Position numbers and translations under genes: made by a program. 64,000 nucleotides of DNA, taken from the NCBI GenBank assembly GCA_947652605.1, contig OX393581.1:46709924-46773923 (forward strand), in the 5' to 3' direction. Origin of the DNA: Elmis aenea. Lineage: Eukaryota > Arthropoda > Insecta > Coleoptera > Elmidae. Below the pieces are notes generated by a model that made no database searches, was not told the origin of the DNA, and saw only the letters and a program-made list of their open reading frames with translations. This document shows positions 35,394 through 46,159 of this stretch, in pieces (position 1 is the stretch's first letter; each line of letters begins with the position of its first letter).

Positions 35394-36139
35394 ATGGAGA
35401 AATTTTTTAAAGCGAGTGGTAGTAGTTATAAAAGAAAAAGAGACAAGGAAGAGAAAAACAAAAAAGAAGGCAGAATATCCAGAACGTACAAACTAGTAAT
35501 CAGATCACCAGATCAAGCAAAAACCAAAGGTTCAACGGAAGAAAAACAAATGGAGGCATTAGTAAAAGTAATTAACCAATTGGTGGAAGAAGTTAAAAAG
35601 ATAAGGGAAGAACAAAAAGCATTTAGGCAGGAATTTAGTGCAACAAAAAAAGAAAACGAAGAGCTTAGAAAAAAGATGCTTAGCTTAGAAAACAGAATAG
35701 AAGAACCAGAAAAAAAAAAGAAAAGAAATATAAAATTGTGATAAAGGGGGCAAAATTTGATGAAAGTAACGGTACAGCAGGTATCGAAGAATTTCTAGAT
35801 CAAAATTTAGGAGTCAAAGTAAATATCAAACAGATGTATGTGGTGGGTCGAAAATATGGCAAAAGTATGACAATAGCAATGACAAGTATATAGGAGTAAA
35901 ATAAAATAAAGATGATGCAGTATAAGAGCAAATTAAAAGGTCAAAACGTTTACATAGACAATGACCTAACAGTAAAAGAAAGAGAAATACAAAGAAAAAT
36001 CAGAGAAGAGGCAGAAAAAGAAAGAAAAAAGGGCAAAAAAGTCAGAGTAGCTTATCAAAAACTCATTGTAGATAATAACATCTGGCTATGGAATAAAGAG
36101 AAAGAGGAGCTACAGCAAAAAACAGACCCAAAAAACTAA
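35394..36139 (+). pseudogene. LINE ORF1-like protein, frameshifted
   Basis: Starts MEKFFKASGSSYKRKRDKEE, strongly basic, followed by a long coiled-coil-like segment (VKVINQLVEEVKKIREEQKA ... ENEELRKKML) at residues about 60-105. After a frame slip near 35725 it continues YKIVIKGAKFDESNGTAGIE. A stop and another shift precede a C-terminal part (35912-36139) with LKGQNVYIDNDLTVKEREIQ and a charged helical tail ending KTDPKN-stop. This order (basic N-terminus, coiled coil, RNA-binding-like domain, charged C-terminus) is that of LINE ORF1 nucleic-acid chaperones. It is broken at two or more places. Confidence 0.7.
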
Positions 36140-36267
36140 GGACGGAAAACAAGTTACGGAAAAAATGGCCCGATCACTACACGAAAACGGACATGAATAA
36201 GGAAAAACAGATAGCAATCAAAGCATGAGATACTAAAAATTAAAAAAATAGAGATAAGAAAGACAAA

Positions 36268-36400
36268 ATGAGAATAGGTACTTGGAATACCAGAAGCATA
36301 AAAAGAAAAGAAGAAGAAGCGATCATGGAAAAAAGTCAGCACAACACAACTCAACAGTCCTACAAACAGTAGAAAGACTCACGACTAAAAAAAATAATGT
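36268..36400 (+). pseudogene. LINE ORF2, first and last codons joined by internal deletion
   Basis: ATG at 36268 reads MRIGTWNTRSIKRKEEE, the start of the LINE endonuclease domain (family: RIGTWNVRS). At about 36326 it passes directly into sequence equal to the last 20 or so codons of the LINE at 12640-13495 (WKK.STTQLNSPT in that frame) and its 3' end. Nearly the whole endonuclease and RT has been deleted between them, leaving ORF1, ORF2 start and 3' tail. Confidence 0.8.
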
Positions 36401-36689
36401 TCCTTAAGTTAAATGTTTAACTATTGAAGTATTTATTTATTTATTATTAAAAATATTACATGTGCATATTATGTTATTTTTTACCAAATTGTATGTTCCT
36501 TAAGTTAAATGTTACCTAATTATTTATTATGTGTGTTTTATAAAGTGTTTTTTAAAACGAGCCCCATTTTCCAAGCCCGAACAAAGTAGGCCCGGAGAAA
36601 CTTTTTTTTTTTTTTTAGAAATGGGGCGCAATTTTTCGTTCTTGCCCCGGGCGCCAAAACACCTAGACACGGCCCTGTATGTATAATAA

Positions 36690-37345
36690 CTCTATCCCGT
36701 AAGTCCATACTTGTTTGATTACTGCTTTGTACAGTAGGATCTTGTTTTCCAGTGATAATCATGATCTTTTTCTAAAGAGCCAATACATTTTCTCTATTTT
36801 TAAGTCAATTTCTTTCCTTTTTTGTTTATGTGCTTTTTTCATGTTAATTTATTATCGAGATAGAGTCCTAAATATTTAGCTTCGTTTGCTCTTGGAATTT
36901 GTACGATATGTTATTTAATTGTATTGATGGGCATGTGTACTTTTCGTTTCGTTGACTTTGATTCTCCATTTACTTAGCCACTGGGCAATATTCCTTAGAA
37001 TCAAGTGCTTGATTAATTATTGTTACAATTCGTTGGCATTGTTGGATGGTGGAGTTGTGCCTTCTGAACCCAAACTGGTGTTCGGAAAGAATTTCTTCAG
37101 GAATATCGTCATTTTTTCTTTCGTTTTAAAATAAGCTCTTCCAAAATTATTGATATCAGTGGGAGCAGGCTGATTGGTCGGTATGAAGTAACTTCTTGCT
37201 GGGATTTGCCTGGTTTCGGTATCAGTACTATTTGCGCAAACTTCAGTTGGCAGGGCCAGTACTTTGTTCTTAAATTAGAGTTGTATAGTATTCTTTAGTA
37301 CTGGATCCCTGTCGTAGGTAGCTCGGTCAGTATTCTGCCATTTCA
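36690..37345 (-). pseudogene. Jockey-type LINE reverse-transcriptase relic
   Basis: The minus strand reads PKPGKSQQEVTSYRPISLLP near 37165-37225, the conserved RT motif, preceded by PCQLKFAQIV. After frame changes there is AKYLGLYLDNKLT followed by KKHI near 36840-36890, the palm/thumb motif. The sequence between is shortened and full of stops. Confidence 0.75.
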
Positions 37346-37349
37346 AAAC

Positions 37350-37630
37350 CTAGAACTCACAAATAATGAGCAGCCCTTCCCTCAAAAAAAAATTTAATAT
37401 TTTCTACTACTGTTCTTATCACACATAATCAAATTAATACCTATACATTTCTTTGGGCACCTTTTATTTTTATAGATGAAGAAAGTGAATGTGATTCCTC
37501 AAAAATTACATGACTGTTTCAAACTCTTAAATCGATTCAGTAATTATTTCGATAAAAATAACAATTTTCAAAAACGTTTAGACGTATGTTGTTGTTTTCA
37601 AAGTTAACAATTTTGGTACGTGTTTCAATC
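37350..37630. repeat. 285-bp dispersed repeat, copy 2
   Basis: Nearly identical to 29822-30106 (AAATAATGAGCAGCCCTTCC to GTTAACAATTTTGGTACGTG). Confidence 0.8.
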
Positions 37631-37966
37631 TAGTTTAGTAATTCGTGTTTGTTTGCTGTGGTTAATTGGGTTTTGTTGTTCAAACAATAAATCTAACTCG
37701 TCATAGGTATTAGCATTAACAGCGCACATCACTATCGACCGAACCAACTATTGGACTATATTACATATTACACGAATCAAACAACAAGTAGCAGAATAAG
37801 AAAATTATACAAACAGCCCCAGAGAAATATTAGCATTATTATGTATCCATATATAAGTGCATATCAACACAACCTGAAAAGAGATATCATAAAGAAATAA
37901 ACAATGTTTTCACAATAAAATTAGATTTTGTTGGGTATTGTGCTAGATAAAACTGGTACTATTATA

Positions 37967-38588
37967 CAGGGTGTGTAAAAATTGGCGGAAGCGCTACACG
38001 TGGCGATGTTCTTCGTAAAATTCTAAGTCGAAAATCTTAATACGAAAATGTTGTACCATGCTTGCTGTGTCTGCAAGAGGTCCTCAAAGTTTTGACATTT
38101 AGTCCTTTAATAAGCGTTATTATTTAATACTTGCAAATGAAAAAGCTGCAATTTGGAATAAAAATAAATTTCGAATAGTATTTTTTCCTAGATATTGTGT
38201 TCTTCCTTTCAAAAATTGGTGTTGAAAATATGTTAATCACTGATTTGAATGAAAATAATACATATGGCAACATTGTCATTAGCTGTCATCTCTGTTTTTC
38301 TCGTAATTATTTCTTGTTTGTGTTTTACGATACCCAAAAGTTTGCAGCTATGTTTACGAACTGAAGGCTTTCAGTTCGAACAAAAATTGTAAATACCTAA
38401 GTAAAAATTATTGCTGATAAAAAAATGTCCAAACTCAAATCAATGTATGCAATGTTGCCAATTTTTTCTTTCTTTAAATGGTTCCTGAGGCCATAGAAAG
38501 AATGGTACAACATTTTTGTATTAAGATTTTCGAATTTTACGAAGAACATCGTCACGTGTAGCGCTTCCGCCAATTTATACACACCCTG
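37967..38588. mobile_element. Foldback MITE, CAGGGTGTGTAAAAATTGGC family, complete copy
   Basis: 622 bp with inverted ends of over 60 bp (CAGGGTGTGTAAAAATTGGC, GAAGCGCTACACGTGGCGAT at the left and complements at the right) flanked by TA (37965-37966, 38589-38590). More distant interior parts also pair (TTGTACCATGCTTGCTGTGT against its near-complement at about 38490-38515). No credible ORF. Confidence 0.88.
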
Positions 38589-38739
38589 TATAAATAATCA
38601 ACAAAAATATAAATTGAACTGCTTTTTTTGCTCTTACAGTGAATTTAACAAAGTGCAAGTTTTGGAATTGTTATCATTAGACTATTTCTTCTTAATTCTT
38701 CTTAATCATCAAAGATGATCAAACCGACCGCATGTTCCC

Positions 38740-39095
38740 CTGTCTAAGATCTGTTTAGTGATGCATTCATGTTTTTAAAAAGTTTCATGGCACACTATAT
38801 AATAAACAAAAATTTAAACAAGTGAACGTTTTAATTTAACAGTGCTTACAAAAATCTCCAACTTTTTTCTCAAAAACATTTTTGTACCATCACGTTTAAC
38901 TGAGTTATTAAGGATATAGAAAAATGCCCATTTTGATTTTTGTTTATTATCTAGTGTGCTATGAAACATTTTTAAAACATTAAAGCATCACTAAATAGGT
39001 CTCAGAAAGGGCAACAATTTGTCTAATTTAAACTTCTTTGTAGCTCTTACCGTTTAGGAGATCCCATTAGTGGCCCTTCTATGTGGACCACCCTG
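38740..39095. mobile_element. Foldback element, CAGGGTGGTCCACATAG end, left arm truncated
   Basis: The right end is GGACCACCCTG at 39095 followed by TA. GTGATGCATTCATGTTTTTA (38759) pairs with its complement near 38980. The outer part of the left arm is missing. Confidence 0.65.
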
Positions 39096-39127
39096 TATAT
39101 ACACAGATTTCTACTGCAATTTACCGC

Positions 39128-39963
39128 CTCTTCGTCCACACTTTCCATTTCTTTCTATCGTAACAAATGTCCACTTTTTGCTGTTTGTTGCATCACTTCA
39201 ATCAAAATAAGAAACAAATATATGACCAATATATGACAAATGTTTTTTGTTTACTTTTCCCAGCCAAAATTTAATTTTCTTTTTAAATCCATTAATTTTT
39301 TACATACATAAATTAAATACTTTTGTTACACTTTCCTGCAGACTTAAATTTAAATCTTTAATGAATGAAAATATATCACTTAGGTAAGCTAATTTTTCAA
39401 GCTATTCCATGTCACAAAAATTTTTCAATTAAAAATATTTCTACTTCTGTTCCTTAATTCATACAACCTGGTCAAGTACTTTTCCTTTGAAAGAGCCACC
39501 TTACGTGCTTCAGCATGAAACAATAATTGTTCATCTTCATGACAAAAAATTTTGCAAGTAGTCGAATATTTGTTAATTGAGATCGCAATTTTTATGGATT
39601 TAGAAAGTTGTGTTTAATTATAAAATCTGTAAAAGCTTATTTTTAACTAAGTTTAATAATTTTACATTTTTTTCGATTATATTAGCTGCTCCGTTAGTAC
39701 ACAAACCAATGCAGTTTTTCCAGTTCAAGGAGTGTTTATTAATGTAAACATTTAACGCTTTAAAAATTGTTTGTGAAGGTAATTCTACCAACACAAAAAT
39801 TCTTCTTATGATTATTTTAAAAAAATTGAGGGAAATTTGTAATTTTATATTATTTATTATTATTATTATTATATGTATAATTTCAGTGGATAGTTTTCTG
39901 CGAACCGGTGAAATTTTTTCGAGAAACGGTACCGGTCGAGGGACCGGTGGTTAAGAAACACTG
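39128..39963 (-). pseudogene. hAT (ZBED5/SCAND3-like) transposase relic with one terminus
   Basis: The minus strand reads LNWKNCIGLCTNGAANI near 39684-39745 (family: W..C.G..TDGA..M), then HEDEQLLFHAEARKVALSKE (family: ..F.H.EVRWLSRG..L) and KYLTRLYELRN, the order found in ZBED-like hAT transposases. Upstream on that strand the terminus CAGTGTTTCTTAACCACCGG ends at 39963, a typical hAT end. The catalytic Asp of 'TDGA' reads Asn. Many stops and frame shifts are present; the other end is not found. Confidence 0.8.
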
Positions 39964-41134
39964 CTTTAAATCATCAGGTACCCTCCCAACTTATTACTAA
40001 AGTATATTAAGCATCTAATCCATGTGCGTAAGATTCAGTTGGCAGATTTGTGGCGTTCAAGCTTCGAACTTAGTATTAACTAACAACCACAAGCTTCAGG
40101 ACCTTAAGGGATGATAATCTAGTCAAAGTACAAACTATAATAGTAGATTTTCCAATTGAACAAAAAGCACAATTTTTTTTATGTTTTGTGTGTTTTAGTT
40201 TTAATTTAGATATTATAGGTAAATATGTAATAATATTTTAGTGTTTCAGGTAGAAAAATGAAGCCACTAGAAAACTTCTTTTCTGATTTTACAACGTTCA
40301 ATTAACCAAATTTGTATGCATTGCCGTTTCAAACAAATCTATACGTGAAATTGTGCAACGATTTTTTGAAGGAACATCACAAGTTGGTGTTTTATGATGA
40401 CCTTTATATCAACTGTAAAATAAAAGCACAGGTGTTCCTTTCAAACTACACGAAAACGTGTTTACAAAGTGCGTGTGTGACTGGAACGCATCAAACTTCC
40501 CTTTGTGTAACAAAAACTTACAACTTATCAAGAAATGACGTTAGAATAGACGTAACATTTTCAAGAGTTATATTACGAAAGAACTTCCGAACAACTTCGA
40601 AACATCTCCAGAAATAAAAGAAAATTTTAAAATTTTAATATCGCTTCTTTAGCGGCCAGTTCTTTTTTGTGAAATAAAATTTTAATAAAATATGTAATCG
40701 CAAATTTCTTGCGAAACGAACAACTTTGTTCGGGCGTAATTCAATCATTCTCGCTGCTCTTAGCAATCAATATTATCGTATTTTAACTACTTAACTTTGT
40801 TTCTGGAAAAAAATTAAGAAGCCTTGTTTGAATGCAAATGAGTGCACGATGCTAAAATATATTTACTTTGTCTCGAAGTTTATTATCCGAGTAGTGTTTG
40901 TATAATGACTTCAATACGGTTTCTGAAAATTATTTGACAGAATTATTCAACAAAGTATTTCTGTCTTTATTATCTATGAATGCGCCAAATAACATCAGGC
41001 CTTATTCTGAGGTTTTTTTCCAACTGCACACATACAGTTGTTGTTTAGACAAACCAATAAATCCTAAAGTAAATAAGCTATTAATTATAATAATAATAAT
41101 ATCTAAGGATAAGAAGAAATCCTCATTTAGCTTT
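39964..41134. other. Stretch without recognised gene
   Basis: A 101-aa ORF at 40312-40617 and a 79-aa ORF at 40898-41137 have no recognisable motifs. The first is somewhat unusual in being stop-free over 300 bp of AT-rich DNA, but nothing supports it further. Confidence 0.35.
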
Positions 41135-41410
41135 TAACTAATTTTACATTATATTTGTCCTGCTTATATTTTTTTGTACATATTCTCTTAACTATTAAAT
41201 CTTAACATTAGTTTTCACATCTTCTACACATAGTTTTTTAAATTCGATATGGACGTTGTTTGTTTAATTTTCACAGGTAATTCATTAAAAAGCTTGAGCC
41301 CTTTGTAGTACAAGGCGTTCTGTGTATTGTTTTCAATAACTTCGGTAGTCTAAAGTCGTCTTTGCTTCTAGTCTGGTATTCGTGAATGTTACAGTTTTGT
41401 ATAAAATTTT
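41135..41410 (-). pseudogene. LINE ORF2 C-terminal relic
   Basis: The minus strand reads HEYQTRSKDDFRLPK then, one frame over, LYYKGLKLFNELPVKIK, the end-of-ORF2 pattern (NTR.K...R.P......... ..Y.G..L(F/Y)N.LP..IK) of Jockey/CR1-type elements. It has a frameshift and is very short. Confidence 0.65.
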
Positions 41411-41448
41411 TAATCATGTAACGTGCTAAAAAATTTAATTACCTTATA

Positions 41449-41600
41449 CAGGGTGTCCCAGATTACATTTCCAGCATTGGGTCTAGCTTATTATAAGAGA
41501 TACAGGTTTGTTTAAATTAGATGTATTATTCGTTAGTGTGAGAGGAGCCACAATCAAATTTTAAAAGTACAAAATTCCTCGTACTACAGATGTTATAGCA
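41449..41600. mobile_element. Foldback element end, CAGGGTGTCCCAGATTACAT family, copy 2
   Basis: Left terminus preceded by TA; about 130 bp match the reverse complement of 4330-4474. The right partner end is not found before or after the mariner at 42119. Confidence 0.65.
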
Positions 41601-42118
41601 AAAAATATGAAAATGTCGAATTTCTTTTTCCTCTCATAATTTTTTTGTCTTAATCATTAGAACAATTGTATTTGTACTTTCTTAAGGTACTTTTTAATGG
41701 AGAATGTAACTGTTATTTTAGATTGTTTTAAGTTTTAACACCAACTATTTTCGAGATATTACCCTTAATTTTATTTTTTCTTATGGGCCGCGAAGTTGGC
41801 TATGGAATAGTTCAATGTGCTTTTTTTCTCGTTTAAATGAGATATTATTTGCAATACCTTTTTTTATAAATAAGTCACAATTGGGAATGTTACCATAAAA
41901 CTGTTACCATATCATTTAAAAGTTATTTAGGAGTCCGCCACCTCAATAGACACTGCCTTAAAATTTCTTTTTTTTTTCATATTGATGATTTTCAGCTAAT
42001 CGTTTTGATTAATTAATGCATAAATATGAGATTTCCACATCAAAATTTAAAATTCCCACTACTTATTTTGTGTCTAGTTGCATGTTAGAATAAGGGCTAA
42101 ATAACCTAATATACAATA

Positions 42119-43412
42119 CGAGGGTCAATCAATAAGTACCCGTGTTGGGAATGAAGACGCAAGTTTTTCATAATTTTAATTTTTTATTTTTCAACGTAAT
42201 CCCCTTTTAGGTCGATACACTTTTCCCAACGTTTCTGCCATTTCTTTAACCCCTCCAAAAAATACGACTTGTCAAACTCTGCAAAATACGCTTTTGTCTC
42301 GGCGATAACCTCCTCGTTTAAGCTGAATTTTTTTCCCCCGAGCCATGTTTTCATGTTGGGGAACAGAAAGAAGTCGCACGGAGCCAGGTCGGGCGAGTAC
42401 GGTGGGTGCGGCAGCAATTCGTAGCGCAATTCATGCAATTTTGCCGCAACAGTTCCGGATGAATGTGCTGGTGCGATATCGTGGTGATACAGCACTTTTT
42501 TCTTAGCCAAATGGGGCCCTGTCTCCTTCAATTTCTTATCGAATCGGTCCAATAATTCGCTGTAGTACTGCCCCGTGATCGTTCTTACTTTCTGCAAAAA
42601 GTCCATAAGAATTATTCCCTTCGCATCCCAAAAAATCGTGGCCATGACCTTTCCGGCCGAAGGGGCCGTCTTTGCCTTCTTCGGAGCAGATTCACCCGGA
42701 AAAATCCATTGTTTTGACTACCGTTTGGTCTCTGGCGTATAATAATGTATCCAGGTTTCATCAACGGTGATGACTCGACGCAAAAACTCCTGCGAATTTC
42801 GCTTAAAGAGGTCCAAACACTGCTTCGACATTGACAGCCGTATCCGCTTGTTGTCCACCGTGTGCAATCGCGGCACCCATCGGGCCGACACCTTTCTCAT
42901 TCTTAACTTATCATGTAAAATACTGATTACCGATCCGTACGACACGCCAACGGCCTCTGCTACTTCTCGCACTTTAGTTCGGCGATCAGCGATAATCATG
43001 TCGTGGACCTTTTCAACGATTTCTCCGGTAACCACGTCGGCTGGGCGGCCTGGCCGCTCGTCATTAAAAACAGATGTACGACCACGTTTAAATTCGTTGA
43101 ACCAATATCTCACGGTTGTCATAGATGGTGAAGGGTCCCCATAGACAGCATCCAACTTCGCTTTTATTTCTTCGCATGTTTTTCCATCCAAAAATAAAAA
43201 GCGAATTACGGATCGATATTGCTCTTTTTCCATTTTATCGAGAAACACGAAACACGTTTGATACAACTGGCTGCTAAATAAAAACTAACCTATAAATCAC
43301 TCTGAAATTTACTATGGTGTCGTTTGACAGATGACAGTACACGACAGTAATGCTAACTTTCCTCAGCTACGCCGCCTAGCTTTAAACACGGGTACTTATT
43401 GATCAACCCTCG
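42119..43412 (-). mobile_element. Mariner transposon, complete and young
   Basis: 28-bp inverted ends matching at 26 positions: the left begins CGAGGGTCAATCAATAAGTA (42119) and the right, reverse-complemented, begins CGAGGGTTGATCAATAAGTA (43412). The TA target duplication is at 42117-42118 and 43413-43414. It is 1294 bp long with a nearly intact transposase. Confidence 0.95.
42184..43233 (-). pseudogene. Mariner transposase, DD34D, single in-frame stop
   Basis: It starts at ATG 43233 (MEKEQYRSVIRFLFLDGK); the open frame runs 11 codons further up, but this Met fits the family start. 349 residues if the one stop is read through, the normal mariner length. It has an N-terminal paired-type DNA-binding region with GRTSVFNDERPGRP, the linker WVPRLHTV, and a DDE domain with TVDETWIHYY, LYHHDIAPAHSS and YSPDLAPCDFFLF. 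All three Asp are present and 34 residues separate the last two. The single defect is a TAG at 42718-42720, where relatives usually have Gln between ETKR and SKQW. There is no frameshift. GC content is visibly higher than in the surroundings, consistent with recent arrival. As it stands it is a pseudogene unless the stop is read through. Confidence 0.93.
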
Positions 43413-43414
43413 TA

Positions 43415-44776
43415 TAACCAGATTGAACTGATTCAGTTCAATTTGAAAAGACACATGTTCGTTGTGTTAAAAAAATTGTTTTTAAAAAGGAATATCGTAC
43501 TAAACAATTTATATAAATAAATACAAAACTGCAGAATTTAGTTTTTAATATTTTTTTACAACTATTAACTACGGATAGGCAACACTGCCTTAAAATATGT
43601 CTTTAATGAATAAGAATTATTAAAGATATTGTGAATAGAAAAATACCGTTTTCAAAAATATCTGACAAGGGACGGTCGCAAAATGTTGTTGCTAGAATCT
43701 GATAAAGACTGTGTTTATTGCATCAAAAACATCAAAAATAAATGTTTTGCAGAGTTATACGTGCCACTGGCCATTTCATTTGGAAAAATAGATCAAAGTC
43801 TAGCGACAGCACATCGTGACCTTTCCTGGTGACAGCCCATAATCAGTTATCTAGTTCGATTTTTCAAGAAATTTTAACAACGTAGGTACCCCATTTTTTT
43901 TATTCTGTCAACTTTTCCTTCATTTACAAAAGATCGTTCATTCCATAAATTAGTAGTTTTTATACTTATTGGAATCACCTCCAGAAGTAAATGAAACATT
44001 TTACTAATTTACTGGTAAACTGCTTTTAAATGTCTGTAAAACAAAGAAAATATAATTTTTCTTAATATATCCAGTTACTGTCATTATTTTCAATGTTACG
44101 AAACTAACATTTTATTCATTATAACTCAATAAAATACGGAGCGTACTTTGGGGCGAATAAAGTTTGATCATCGAGGACTTTTCTTGATTGTGTTTTAAAT
44201 AAATGTTCCTAAGTCTTAAGCAATTAAGCTGAATATTGAATATGCGATAGTTTTACCATTATCAACTTTGAAACTGATTCTCCATAGTTTTAATATGTTC
44301 AATACTAACTTTGTTCCACGGTATTGTGCTAAATCGAGCATTTAGTATAAATGAATGCCAAATTACATTTTAACTGATTCTGCTTTTAAAGGTCGATGTT
44401 CTACTTCGACTAAGGATATATTCTTAAGTAGTTAGTCGCTCATCAACAGCAGTGGCAAGCAATTGAGTCAAAGTAAGATAGGCCTAAGTACGTAAAGCTA
44501 TTGTTTTATAACGTATATAAGAAGTAAAATTAATACCGCCATTAGTTATTATGAAATTTTAATCATTTATTATAAGAAGTGTGTCCGCATTTACATACAG
44601 CAAATTAAACTGCTAATCTTCTTACGAAATAATTAATTTTAAATAGTTTGCGATGAAATACAAAGCAAAGCTACTCTGTATAATTAATTATATCCGATAA
44701 TATTCACGGAGAAACGCAAACGAGGCAATAAAGTAAATGTGAAATACCTCTCGGCAGTATTATCTCGCGATTTACT
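43415..44776. other. Intergenic stretch downstream of the galectin gene
   Basis: No coding region or repeat structure is recognised; it is AT-rich and apparently single-copy. Confidence 0.4.
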
Positions 44777-44782
44777 TTTATT
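44777..44782 (-). terminator. Putative poly(A) signal of the galectin gene
   Basis: AATAAA on the minus strand, about 56 bases after the stop codon at 44838-44840. Another AATAAA overlaps the last codons just before the stop (in GCAAATAAACTG), which is too early to be a good candidate. Confidence 0.45.
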
Positions 44783-44837
44783 CGATTTTTTTAACTCGTT
44801 CAAGTCAGTTTAAGGAAACAAAATAACGCCTAAGAGA

Positions 44838-45148
44838 TCACAGTTTATTTGCCTTAGCATTCCTTAAATTATTATACAAATCAGTCGTTTTCTCGTTCAT
44901 AAATATGGTTTTAATAATGACGTCTCCTTGAATGTATACAGTATCAATTTTATCGACGTCACTGCGAAATTTAAACTCTCCGGTCAGCTGGCCGTCCACC
45001 CACACAGAGAAGTGGTCAACTCCGCGTCTAATAACCATGCTGAAAGGTGAACCAGGGGAAAACTGGAAACCGGGAGCACGTTCTTCAGCACCCCAACGGC
45101 CGTCTACCCATGCATTTCGAACAAACACGTTTTCGCCAACGGCGGTAC
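44838..45148 (-). CDS. Galectin, last coding exon (second CRD, C-terminal part)
   Basis: Third recognised exon of a tandem-repeat galectin. It begins after the acceptor TATCTATAG (intron side) with GT completing the codon left open by the previous exon and ends at TGA 44840-44838. It encodes TAVGENVFVRNAWVDGRWGA then EERAPGFQFSPGSPFSMVIR, FSVWVDGQLTGEFKFR and IDTVYIQGDVIIKTI. Galectin carbohydrate-recognition residues V.N and W..EER are all present; together with HLNPR of the preceding exon this makes a complete beta-galactoside binding site. The short tail NEKTTDLYNNLRNAKANKL closes the protein. Galectins are cytosolic or secreted without a signal peptide and bind galactose-containing glycans, in insects often linked to immunity or gut surfaces; that role is not shown by the sequence. 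Confidence 0.92.
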
Positions 45149-45344
45149 CTATAGATAAAAGTAAAATTAAGATAACATTACGAATTTAGTTGTGAAGAGA
45201 CTTGGAACAAGTTTAATAGTGTTGGATTTTAGCAAAACGAGGCAGAAATGTGTATAAAAAAGCAAAATCTTATCACAACTTCATGTTAACAACAATTAAT
45301 TAAATCAACACGAGTGTTGTCATTTTAAATATAAGTACATAAGC

Positions 45345-46000
45345 AAATAGCACACTTTTTCTTAGAAATGATGAATGTAGATTCACGTCAAATACTTCCT
45401 GCATGCATGGTAAGTGAGTCTTTTGGCACGGTAAGCGTTTTGCTGGTCTAGAAATGTCAAAGTAGGCTTACGTCAAAATTGACAAGACAACGTAATTACA
45501 TGTGAATTTAAGTCTAAAAACCGTTAAAATCGTAGGTATTATGAGATCGTAGAAAAAGTAAGCTACATAACACGAGTTGTAACGCAATTACGCACTCGTG
45601 AAAAAGTTACGCACGTAGCCGCGTATCGGCGAGTGCGTATTTCACGAGTGCTTATTTATTTACGACTCGTGTTATGTAGCACACTTTTTCTACGATCACA
45701 TAATACCTACGATTTTGGCTTTTTGGCTAATAGTAATAATTACAATAATTGTATGTATCCTGTTAACTGTCAAGTTTGACGTAAGTCTACTTTGACATTT
45801 CTAGTGTACGTTTTGCTTGCCGCGCGTAAGGACTCACTTACTACGCATGCAGGAAGTGTTTCACGTGAGTCTACTTTGATCATTCTAACAAAAACTGTGC
45901 TTTTTGCTTACCGTGCGTAAGGAGTAAGGACCCACTTACTATGTATCTATGCAGGCTGTACAGTAAGAGTCATTTACGTTAGCGGTCGTAGAAAAATTGT
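45345..46000. repeat. Full foldback palindrome (copy C)
   Basis: Two long arms in inverted orientation around a centre near 45640: the left arm carries CCTGCATGCATGGTAAGTGA and GGTATTATGAGATCGTAGAA; the right arm carries their near-complements (TCTACGATCACATAATACCT, CTTACTACGCATGCAGGAAG). The right arm has two of the roughly 100-bp units, the left about one. The centre is itself rich in CGAGTGCGTA/TACGCACTCG-type words. Copies A and B are single-arm versions. Confidence 0.88.
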
Positions 46001-46159
46001 TAAATTACGCACTTTAAACAACTCCGTTTGTTTTCTACAAAAATTTAAAACACCGTATATCAGTCACCTAACTAAAAATTTCATCATTTTCAACAGGCTT
46101 AAAACTATATTTTTCTTGATTTACAGTATGCGCCAAAATATACAATACTGAAACTCGCC

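Larger units (their letters stand above)
35005..36677. mobile_element. hAT-type transposon carrying an internally deleted LINE
   Basis: Inverted ends CAGGGCCGTGTTTAGG (35005) and, reverse-complemented at the right, CAGGGCCGTGTCTAGG (ending 36677). The 8-bp direct repeat TATGTATA lies exactly outside both ends (34997-35004, 36678-36685), as expected for hAT insertions. Both subterminal regions hold GGGCGCC-type GC-rich words. No hAT transposase is present. The interior is LINE-derived (35394-36400), so the element is non-autonomous and composite. Confidence 0.88.

Noticed and set aside
40312..40617. 101-aa plus-strand ORF
   Set aside because: No recognised domain, no splice or neighbouring exon evidence; it may be chance in low-complexity AT-rich DNA. 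Not reported as a gene.
42767..43144. 125-aa plus-strand ORF
   Set aside because: Shadow of the mariner transposase on the opposite strand.
43234..43266. 11-residue N-terminal extension of the mariner transposase
   Set aside because: It starts with a non-ATG codon; the ATG at 43233 fits the family start.
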